The notes below the pieces were generated by a model. It was not told the origin of the DNA and ran no database searches. It saw nothing but the letters and a program-made list of their open reading frames with translations. Of a DNA stretch of 8,896 nucleotides, positions 1-5,622 are shown piece by piece. The DNA is taken from NCBI GenBank assembly GCA_011176555.1, contig DUEF01000152.1, positions 1-8,896 on the forward strand, written 5' to 3'. Numbering within the stretch: the first letter of the stretch is position 1; each line of letters starts with the position of its first letter. The stretch is from Caldilineae bacterium (GTDB lineage: Bacteria; Chloroflexota; Anaerolineae; J102). The position numbers and the translations under genes were made by a program.

Positions 1-1295
1 TAATTGGCGCGCTCGAATAAATCAGGATACCAGCGGTCCCGAAAATGCTTGAAGGTGTGGTCGCTGCCCAGAAATTCTCCATCCGGCCCCACTGCGTCGA
101 TCAAATCGAGCGCCAGGGTTTCGTCATTGATCTCGATGGGCTGGATGAAACGGGCGAGCCAGGCCAGGATTTCATCGCCGATCACCACCTGCGGTAGCGC
201 GCCGGTCAACCCCGATTCCAGATAGCCGAGATCGTGGACGATGTGGGTTCCAGCCAGCGCTTCCGCCATCAAAGTCAGGGCCATTTCCGCGGCCGCCTGC
301 TGGTCGACGAGCTTGGCGTCACTGACGCCCGCGAGCGAGAACATGGGCAATCCCAACCAATGCACTTGATCCGCGGCGGTGAGGCGTTTGTCCGGGTCGG
401 CGTAGGGCTGCACGGTGGTGCGCATGTCGAGCATGTTGCCGCCCCAGCCCGGCATGATGAAGGGAGCGCCCTCCCGCTTGAGTTGGGAGAGAACCAAACC
501 CACCAGCGCCCCGGCTTGAGCCACCGCCAGTGCGCCCGCCACCGTGACAGGGGCCGTCATGCCGCCCTGGGTGGAGGGCACGTACATGAAAGGCAGGTTC
601 TTTTCGGAAAGGTAGAGCAGTTTCTGCACCGCCTCTTCGTTGTGCACCAGGCCTGTGGTGACGTTGATGTAACAGGCCGCCAGGGGTTTTTCTCGCAGCG
701 CCTCGGCTCCGCCGACGACCGCTTCGGCCATCTCCACCGCATCGACACAGCCCGAAAATTCGGTGGTGACGTAAACGATGGGTTTGGTCGTGTGTTTGAG
801 CATCGACGCCATGGCGTAGCGATCTTCCACCATCTGATCGACATCGGAAGGGAGGAACATGCACATGGTAAAATCGACGTTGGGCAGGGCGTCGACGAGC
901 GTGACGCCTTCGTCGATATCTTTTAGCACCGACCGGCGTCGCTCGCCCGTGCGATGGTCGATGATGTTCAGACAATCGGAACCGGTGCCAAAGTAGCTGG
1001 TTCTGCCCCCCACCGGCATCACCGGCTCGCCATAACGGTTGTACAGCGTCACCTGTTCGGGCGCAGTGCTACGGGCGGATTCAACCAGTTTGGGCGGGAT
1101 GCGAACGCGGTTGCCGTCGATGCCAGTGACGCCAGCCTTTTTGAGTAATTCGATGGCCTCCTGATCATAAATCTGCACGCCGGTTCGCTCCAGAATCGTG
1201 AGACACGCTTCGTAAAGCTTTTCGTTCTGCGAATCTGACAATCTCCTCAAGGGAACAAAGCCTTGGGAGCTACCTGTGGTGGGAAGGGTGATCAT
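1..1295 (-). CDS. MttB-family methylamine/glycine betaine:corrinoid methyltransferase (3' end outside window)
   Basis: Reads 431 codons from ATG 1295-1293 and runs off the window edge, so roughly the last 50-60 residues of a family of about 480-495 are missing. Family hallmarks are the N-terminal MttB pattern (LYEACLTILERTGV, about 27-40), the TGSDCLN segment (about 104-110), STQGGMTAPVTVAGALA (about 241-257) and the MPGWGGNMLDMRT stretch (about 281-293). Known members are TIM-barrel enzymes that move a methyl group from trimethylamine, glycine betaine, proline betaine or carnitine to a cognate corrinoid protein. Archaeal trimethylamine enzymes read an in-frame amber codon as pyrrolysine near residue 334. 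No amber codon occurs here, so it belongs to the non-pyrrolysine (MtgB-like) branch. Glycine betaine as substrate is inferred from the nearby ProXWV genes. The start is supported by an AGAGG Shine-Dalgarno sequence about 8 nt upstream. A cobalamin riboswitch and terminator precede it. The corrinoid protein and reactivase genes, if linked, lie outside the window. Confidence 0.92.
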   Translation of the reverse strand, partial: MITLPTTGSSQGFVPLRRLSDSQNEKLYEACLTILERTGVQIYDQEAIELLKKAGVTGIDGNRVRIPPKLVESARSTAPEQVTLYNRYGEPVMPVGGRTSYFGTGSDCLNIIDHRTGERRRSVLKDIDEGVTLVDALPNVDFTMCMFLPSDVDQMVEDRYAMASMLKHTTKPIVYVTTEFSGCVDAVEMAEAVVGGAEALREKPLAACYINVTTGLVHNEEAVQKLLYLSEKNLPFMYVPSTQGGMTAPVTVAGALAVAQAGALVGLVLSQLKREGAPFIMPGWGGNMLDMRTTVQPYADPDKRLTAADQVHWLGLPMFSLAGVSDAKLVDQQAAAEMALTLMAEALAGTHIVHDLGYLESGLTGALPQVVIGDEILAWLARFIQPIEINDETLALDLIDAVGPDGEFLGSDHTFKHFRDRWYPDLFERAN

Positions 1296-1360
1296 GCTCT
1301 ACCTCTTGTTGTCGTGTCGCGTGATCAAACGAAATACGCAACACGCAATACGTGGGAACT

Positions 1361-1407
1361 AAAAAGGAGAGGAAGCCATACCCTTGCGGGTTCTGGCTTC
1401 CTCTCCT
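1361..1407 (-). terminator. Intrinsic terminator (attenuator) of the B12 riboswitch leader
   Basis: On the minus strand AGGAGAGGAAGCCA (1407-1394) pairs perfectly over 14 bp with TGGCTTCCTCTCCT (1378-1365). The apical part adds an ACCC/GGGT helix with a 4-nt loop, and a run of five T follows the stem. The hairpin lies between the aptamer and the methyltransferase start, 65 nt before the ATG, so it is placed to act as the expression platform. The first four bases of its 5' arm (1407-1404) are also the end of the aptamer's closing helix, so the two structures compete for them. Confidence 0.85.
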
Positions 1408-1606
1408 CGGAGGACGCACGCCGTTGTGCGGACGTAGACAAGCGGTCTGGCTGAGCGCAGCAATTGGAGGCAAGCTACGCTTTACAGTTGCGGGACAGCG
1501 CCGGATTGACGCAAACGATGCGGTTCACCGGACTTCGCACCAGGTGCGGGGCGTGCCGCTAGCTACACACGCACTGGCAACCTGGCTCCATCCTCCACAG
1601 CGAGGA
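1404..1606 (-). promoter_or_regulatory. Cobalamin (B12) riboswitch aptamer
   Basis: Read on the minus strand, the leader of the methyltransferase gene holds the cobalamin riboswitch core. The segment around 1530-1520 reads GAAGTCCGGTGAA. After a small inserted hairpin comes AATCCGG, and then the B12 box CGCTGTCCCGCAACTGTAAAG (about 1500-1480). Further 3' is CTCAGCCAGACCGCT (about 1454-1440), followed by a CGCAC/GTGCG hairpin (about 1430-1415) that fits the loop-bearing arm of the expression platform. A closing helix forms between TCCTCG..GGAGGA at the 5' end (1606-1591) and TCCTCCGAGGA at the 3' end (1414-1404). The length of about 200 nt is normal for the class. AdoCbl- and MeCbl-selective subtypes cannot be told apart by eye. 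Confidence 0.9.
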
Positions 1607-1634
1607 CAGAGTATCTTCGTCTTCGTATTGCAAT

Positions 1635-1665
1635 GTTATCAAAGTGGTACAAAAACAACCACCAA
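1635..1665 (-). promoter_or_regulatory. Possible promoter for the riboswitch-methyltransferase transcript
   Basis: On the minus strand TTGGTG (1665-1660) and GATAAC (1640-1635) are separated by 19 nt. Transcription would begin about 20-30 nt before the aptamer. Both boxes match the sigma-70 consensus only in part and the spacer is long, so this is a positional guess. Confidence 0.25.
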
Positions 1666-1690
1666 AAACAAACGCGTGGAGGCGTCAACG

Positions 1691-1858
1691 ATGGCGGTTG
1701 CTAGAATTCTGATCCTTTACGCTCGAAAAGAAAAAGGGGCGGTTGCGGAAGCGGTTGATGCAGTTGTCGGGATGAGCAAAATGATTGTTGCACATATCGT
1801 CCAGATGCCAGGTGGCTGCCTGCTAGACTTACATATCGGTGATATATCAGAAGCGTAA
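1691..1858 (+). CDS. Possible small protein of unknown function (55 aa)
   Basis: An ATG at 1691 preceded by GGAGG (1678-1682, 8 nt spacing) opens a 55-codon frame (MAVARILILYARKEK... to ...LHIGDISEA) that ends with TAA at 1858. The product would be mildly amphipathic, with a hydrophobic start (ARILILYA) and no signal peptide, motif or family I recognise. It lies between the divergent methyltransferase leader and the proX promoter. I see no convincing promoter of its own on the plus strand. The good ribosome-binding site is the only positive evidence; it could equally be a chance frame or a gene remnant. Confidence 0.2.
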   Translation: MAVARILILYARKEKGAVAEAVDAVVGMSKMIVAHIVQMPGGCLLDLHIGDISEA

Positions 1859-1941
1859 CACAGCACTTCGACGCTGTCAACTATTATTTTGTCTGGGGTG
1901 CGATTCAGCGCTGGCTACATACAGATTGACTCAAACTGATA

Positions 1942-1970
1942 TTGACGACGCTATCACCGCCTGATATACT
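1942..1970 (+). promoter_or_regulatory. Sigma-70-type promoter of proX
   Basis: TTGACG (1942-1947) and TATACT (1965-1970) are separated by exactly 17 nt, and TG at 1962-1963 makes an extended -10 element. Transcription would start near 1977, giving an untranslated leader of about 75 nt before the proX ATG at 2053. Another TTGAC just upstream (1926-1930) has no partner box as good. I see no clear operator palindrome overlapping the promoter. Confidence 0.8.
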
Positions 1971-2052
1971 AGGCGCATTGTCAATGCCGACAACATTTCT
2001 CACTGCGAGTAATCAGAAATCGGCTTCGCTGCACATTTCCCCGGAGGAGATT

Positions 2053-3021
2053 ATGTCACGCAAACATCACAAACTGTTTTTGTTGATCGCTGCCGTCGCT
2101 ATGCTAGCTATCCTTGTGGTTGCTTGTGCGCCACCGGCCGGCCAACCAGCCGCCAAAGAAAAACCCGTCATCAAGTTCGCCGAGAATCCCTGGTCGGGTT
2201 CGGCGGTCAATGTCGCGGTGGCCAAGATCCTGCTGGAAGAGCAGTTGGGCTACCCGGTCGAGACGACCACGCTGGACGAGAACGCGCAATGGACGGCCCT
2301 TGCCAGCGGCGATCTCCATGCCAGCCTGGAAGTGTGGCCTTCGGGTCATGCCGAGAACGTCGCCGAATACATCGATGGCCAGAAAGTCGTCGAAAATGGC
2401 GGATTGTTGGGGCCTGTCGGCGTGATCGGTTGGTTCACGCCGAAGTACATGATCGACCAGCATCCGGAATTCGCCACCTGGGAAGGTTTCGCCGATCCCG
2501 AGCTTGCGAAGCTGTACGCCACTGCCGAAACCGGCGACAAGGCCCAGTTCCTGGCGGGCGATCCCAGTTGGGTGCAGTACGAAGATCAGATTATCCCCAA
2601 TCTGGGTCTTTCGATGGAGGTCGTGGTTGCTGGATCGGAGGAAGCGATTCTGGCGGCGTTGGATGCAGCCTACAGCCGGGAAGATCCCATTCTCTTCTAT
2701 TTCTGGACGCCGCACTCCATCTTTGCCAAGTATGATTTGGTGCAGGTGGAACTGCCGCCTTACAGCGACGAATGCTACGCCAAGATCGAGAGCGGCGGCG
2801 TCGATTGCGCCTATCCTTCTGACGATCTTTTCAAGATCTTCTGGTCTGGCCTGAAAGATTACGCCCCTGACGCCTACACGTTCCTCAAGAATTTCAATTA
2901 CACCACCCAGGATCAAATCGAAATGATCGCTGCCGTGGAACTTGAGGACAAGAGCCCCGAGGAAGCGGCCCGGGCATGGATTGAGGCCAACGAAGACACG
3001 TGGAAGGCTTGGTTGCCTTAA
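2053..3021 (+). CDS. proX: Glycine betaine/proline-type ABC transporter substrate-binding lipoprotein (ProX/OpuAC family)
   Basis: A 322-residue binding protein. The N-terminus has a basic start (MSRKHHK), a hydrophobic core (about 8-22) and a lipobox VVAC with the acylated Cys at 25, so it should be a membrane-anchored lipoprotein. A short Pro/Ala/Lys tether leads into the OpuAC domain (about 38-320): KFAENPWSGS, an LHASLEVWPSGH segment (about 88-99) and ILFYFWTPHSIF (about 213-224). Trp47, Trp95, Trp127 and Trp218 are candidates for the aromatic box that grips the trimethylammonium group in known ProX proteins; which of them form it cannot be fixed by eye. Cys241 and Cys252 could form a disulfide. 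The start is set by GGAGGAG five nt upstream; longer in-frame starts would begin at or upstream of the promoter. It is monocistronic and converges on proW/proV, its likely partners. Choline, carnitine or proline betaine are alternative ligands. Confidence 0.93.
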   Translation: MSRKHHKLFLLIAAVAMLAILVVACAPPAGQPAAKEKPVIKFAENPWSGSAVNVAVAKILLEEQLGYPVETTTLDENAQWTALASGDLHASLEVWPSGHAENVAEYIDGQKVVENGGLLGPVGVIGWFTPKYMIDQHPEFATWEGFADPELAKLYATAETGDKAQFLAGDPSWVQYEDQIIPNLGLSMEVVVAGSEEAILAALDAAYSREDPILFYFWTPHSIFAKYDLVQVELPPYSDECYAKIESGGVDCAYPSDDLFKIFWSGLKDYAPDAYTFLKNFNYTTQDQIEMIAAVELEDKSPEEAARAWIEANEDTWKAWLP

Positions 3022-3042
3022 CACCGCCACAACCACCGATTG

Positions 3043-3280
3043 AAATCGGCGGCTGTTACGGGAAGTACGCTGAAGCGCACTGGCTCTCATCCATCTTGGA
3101 CGCGTTTCCCGTAGCATCTGTCGTAACGTCGCAAAACACAAGGCCCTCGAATTATCGGGGGCCTTTTTCTTTTTCCGCCGCCGCAACCACCGATTGATGA
3201 ACCTTCAATAAATAATCAGGTAACCAAGACCTCCCGGAGGTCGCTCCAACCTATTACCGTTTTATTTCTGCAATGTTCAT
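3043..3280 (+). repeat. 238-bp tandem repeat, copy 1
   Basis: First full copy of a 238-bp unit that begins AAATCGGCGGCTGTTACGGG. It differs from copy 2 at only three positions that I find (3132, 3221, 3243). It holds, in order: GTTACGGGAA (3055-3064), which can pair with TTCCCGTAGC (3106-3115); CGTAAC (3122-3127), which can instead pair with GTTACG at 3055-3060; an intrinsic terminator (3141-3174); and the palindrome GACCTCCCGGAGGTC (3228-3242). The motif CAACCACCGATTGA inside the unit (about 3183-3196) also occurs just before the copy (about 3029-3042). The copy lies directly behind proX, so it would form the 3' end of that transcript. No gene is visible in it. Confidence 0.95.
3141..3174 (+). 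terminator. Intrinsic terminator of proX (repeat copy 1)
   Basis: AGGCCCTCGA (3141-3150) and TCGGGGGCCT (3155-3164) form a 10-bp stem with one G-U pair and an ATTA loop, followed by a T-rich tract interrupted by a single C. It lies 120 nt after the proX stop codon on the same strand. Confidence 0.88.
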
Positions 3281-3518
3281 AAATCGGCGGCTGTTACGGG
3301 AAGTACGCTGAAGCGCACTGGCTCTCATCCATCTTGGACGCGTTTCCCGTAGCATCTGTCGTAACGTCGTAAAACACAAGGCCCTCGAATTATCGGGGGC
3401 CTTTTTCTTTTTCCGCCGCCGCAACCACCGATTGATGAACCTTCAATAAATAATCAGGCAACCAAGACCTCCCGGAGGTCACTCCAACCTATTACCGTTT
3501 TATTTCTGCAATGTTCAT
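3281..3518 (+). repeat. 238-bp tandem repeat, copy 2
   Basis: Second full copy, abutting copy 1 with no spacer. Hairpin arms, terminator and the GACCTCCCGGAGGTC palindrome (3466-3480) are all kept. The three differences from copy 1 are at 3370, 3459 and 3481. The end of copy 1 contains weak promoter-like boxes, TTACCG (3254-3259) and CATAAA (3278-3283) with an 18-nt spacer, which could start an RNA of about 120 nt ending at the copy 2 terminator. That promoter is speculative. Confidence 0.95.
3379..3412 (+). terminator. Second intrinsic terminator (repeat copy 2)
   Basis: This repeats the proX terminator exactly, 238 bp further on: a 10-bp stem, an ATTA loop and a T-rich tail. It would catch read-through from proX before it becomes antisense to proW. 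Confidence 0.85.
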
Positions 3519-3611
3519 AAATCGGCGGCTGTTACGGGAAGTACGCTGAAGCGCACTGGCTCTCAACCCGTTTTGAACGGGTTTCGCGTAGCAGCCTGGC
3601 GTTTCAACGTC
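3519..3611 (+). repeat. Partial, diverged third copy of the 238-bp repeat
   Basis: The first 47 bases (3519-3565) are identical to copies 1 and 2. The sequence then diverges abruptly but stays recognisably related (for example GTTTCGCGTAGCA against GTTTCCCGTAGCA, and the shared AACGTC) up to the proW stop codon. The terminator and palindrome part is absent. The diverged part has its own hairpin, AACCCGTT/AACGGGTT with a 3-nt loop (about 3565-3583), without a good T-tract on either strand. Confidence 0.75.
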
Positions 3612-5622
3612 AGTGCTGTTCCACCACCTGCCATTTTTTCGCCCAGGCTTGGGTCATGCGGTCCAGGATCATGGCCATGATCACGATGGCGATGCCCGCT
3701 TCCACACCCCGGCCCGTCTGCGTCTTGGCCAGACCGATCACCGCTTCCAGGCCCAAACCGCCGCCGCCGACCAAGCCAGCGATGATGACCATCGCCAGCA
3801 CCATCATCACGGTCTGGTTCACGCCCATCATGATCGAGGGCATGGCCAGAGGCAACTTCACCTTGAACAGGATCTGACGGGGAGTTGAGCCGAATGCTCG
3901 GGCAGCCTCGATTGTCTCCTTGTCCACGCTGCGGATGCCTAAATCGGTAAGACGAACAGCGGGGGGCAGAGCGTAGAGGACGGAAGCGATAATGCCGGGC
4001 ACGCGACCGACGTTGAAGAGCATGATCACCGGCACGAGATAGACGAATGGCGGGATGGTCTGAATAAAGTCGAGTACAGGACGAAGGGCGGCTTGGAAAG
4101 CATTACTTTCGGCGGAGAGAATGCCCAGGGGCACAGCGATGATGATTGCCAGCGCCACGGCCACGATCACCTGGCTGGCCGTGTCCATGCTTTGTATCCA
4201 CATACTCAGCAACCCCATGAAAAGCACCCCCACCGCCGTGGCCACACCCAGTCGCCAGCCGCCAGCTGCTGTGGCGATGCCCGCCATAGCCAAGATCACC
4301 ACTGGCCAGGGGACCCAAATCGTAAATAGATTTCGCAGGGGCGTTAGTACGTAAATGGTGAGAAAGTCGCTGAAGGGGCCCGTGCCGACGCCGGTATTGC
4401 CGATGTTATAGAGGTTATCCCGCATCCAACGCACGCCGGTATCGATGGGCGCTTCGATGGGAATGTGCCAACTGTCGGGAAAAGTTTGCAGGTCGGTGAT
4501 AAACCAATGCACGGCGAAGGTGACGATAATCAAGAGCGCCAATAGCAATAAGTAAGCGTAACGACGTACAAAAAGCGGGAATCGATCTTTCACATCATCC
4601 CAGCGCCCGCGACCGTATTTCTGTGAACGCCTCTGGCTGACATCCACTTCGGTCAGGGCATGGCTCAAGCGGTCCAGCATGATGGCCATGAACACGATGG
4701 CCAGGCCAGCGGCAAAGGCCTGTCCCACGCGTAGGCGCTGCAACCCGACCAGCACTTCTCGCCCCAGCCCGCCGGCGCCAATCAGGGCGGCGATCACGAC
4801 AATGCCCAGCGCCATCATGATGGTTTGATTGACGCCGGCCATAATGGTGGGCATGGCCAGGGGAATCTGCACCCGGAACAAGACCTGGCGGGGCGTCGCG
4901 CCGAAGGCGCGGGCGGCCTCGACGGTCTCGTAAGGCACATGGCGAATACCAAGGTTGGTGAGGCGGATGGCCGGGGGCAGAGCGTAGATCACGGTGGCGA
5001 TGGTGGCCGGCACGCGTGCAATCCCGAAGAACAACAGCACCGGGATAAGGTAAACGAAGGCCGGCATGGTCTGCATGGCGTCGAGCAGAGGGCGCAACGT
5101 GGCGTCGACTCGGTCATTGCGCGCCGCCCAAATCCCCAGAGGAATACCGAGAAGAAGCGCAATCAACACGGAAATCACGATAATCGCCAGTGTCTGCATA
5201 CTCTCTTCCCACAATCCCAGCAGGCCCATCGCCAGCAAACTGAACCCGGCCAGAAGCGCCACCTTCCAGCCGCCGAGCTTATGCCCGAGCAGCGTCACGC
5301 TCAGCACAGATAACGGCCACGGCAGCCACAACAGGAAATTTTCGACGCCGCGAATGCTCTGGTCGATGATGTCGCTAAGGGGATCGAAGAAATAGACGAA
5401 CATCCAATGCGTATTGCGATTGCCGATCACCCAATAGCGAAATGCGTCGATTGGCTCACGCAAGTGTAGGTTCCACGCTTCGGGAAAGGTGAAAGCATCC
5501 CAGGGAACAAAACGTAACACCGCCCATAGCAAGAGCAGCACCGCCAGAAAAAGCCACCACTGGTAGCGTTGCACCTGTGCGGATATGGGCGTTGTGGATT
5601 TGGCGCCAAGTGATTGCGTCAT
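3610..5622 (-). CDS. proW: Fused double permease of a glycine betaine/proline-type ABC importer (ProW-ProW)
   Basis: A 670-residue membrane protein made of two consecutive ProW-like halves. A usual ProW has about 280-350 residues and one permease domain. Each half has an N-terminal hydrophobic segment (about 22-40 and 355-372), a periplasmic-type stretch and a binding-protein-dependent permease domain (about 140-325 and 480-660). The cytoplasmic EAA coupling loop occurs twice, as EAARAFGATPRQ (235-246) and EAARAFGSTPRQ (572-583). Both halves also share a DxxQTxPxFVYLxPV segment (about 181-195 and 518-532) and a GVNQT segment (263-267, 600-604). The halves are similar along their length, so this is an internal duplication that gives a linked pseudo-dimer. 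The start ATG overlaps the proV stop as ATGA (5619-5622), and AAGGTG lies upstream, indicating translational coupling. Substrate is inferred from homology and the proX/proV neighbours. Confidence 0.93.
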   Translation of the reverse strand: MTQSLGAKSTTPISAQVQRYQWWLFLAVLLLLWAVLRFVPWDAFTFPEAWNLHLREPIDAFRYWVIGNRNTHWMFVYFFDPLSDIIDQSIRGVENFLLWLPWPLSVLSVTLLGHKLGGWKVALLAGFSLLAMGLLGLWEESMQTLAIIVISVLIALLLGIPLGIWAARNDRVDATLRPLLDAMQTMPAFVYLIPVLLFFGIARVPATIATVIYALPPAIRLTNLGIRHVPYETVEAARAFGATPRQVLFRVQIPLAMPTIMAGVNQTIMMALGIVVIAALIGAGGLGREVLVGLQRLRVGQAFAAGLAIVFMAIMLDRLSHALTEVDVSQRRSQKYGRGRWDDVKDRFPLFVRRYAYLLLLALLIIVTFAVHWFITDLQTFPDSWHIPIEAPIDTGVRWMRDNLYNIGNTGVGTGPFSDFLTIYVLTPLRNLFTIWVPWPVVILAMAGIATAAGGWRLGVATAVGVLFMGLLSMWIQSMDTASQVIVAVALAIIIAVPLGILSAESNAFQAALRPVLDFIQTIPPFVYLVPVIMLFNVGRVPGIIASVLYALPPAVRLTDLGIRSVDKETIEAARAFGSTPRQILFKVKLPLAMPSIMMGVNQTVMMVLAMVIIAGLVGGGGLGLEAVIGLAKTQTGRGVEAGIAIVIMAMILDRMTQAWAKKWQVVEQH

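Noticed and set aside
234..926. Long plus-strand frame opposite the methyltransferase
   Set aside because: It is His/Arg/Gly-rich with no family resemblance, and lies antisense to a clear MttB-family protein; a shadow frame.
1..1295. Pyrrolysine-type MttB
   Set aside because: No in-frame amber codon occurs in the 431 visible codons, including the region where archaeal MttB carries pyrrolysine.
1942..2052. A longer proX reading frame starting at 1942
   Set aside because: It would begin on the promoter -35 box itself. ATG 2053 has GGAGGAG directly upstream and starts a standard lipoprotein signal peptide.
2104..3186. 360-codon minus-strand frame opposite proX
   Set aside because: It is antisense to a well-supported binding protein and extends through the proX terminator hairpin; Arg-rich low-complexity composition and no start signal.
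3565..3583. Hairpin AACCCGTT/AACGGGTT as a terminator for proW
   Set aside because: The stem is good but neither strand has a T-tract after it, so intrinsic termination is not supported.
3043..3611. CRISPR array or insertion sequence at the tandem repeat
   Set aside because: The unit is 238 bp with no short repeats and variable spacers, and there is no transposase frame or terminal inverted repeat. It is a direct tandem duplication.
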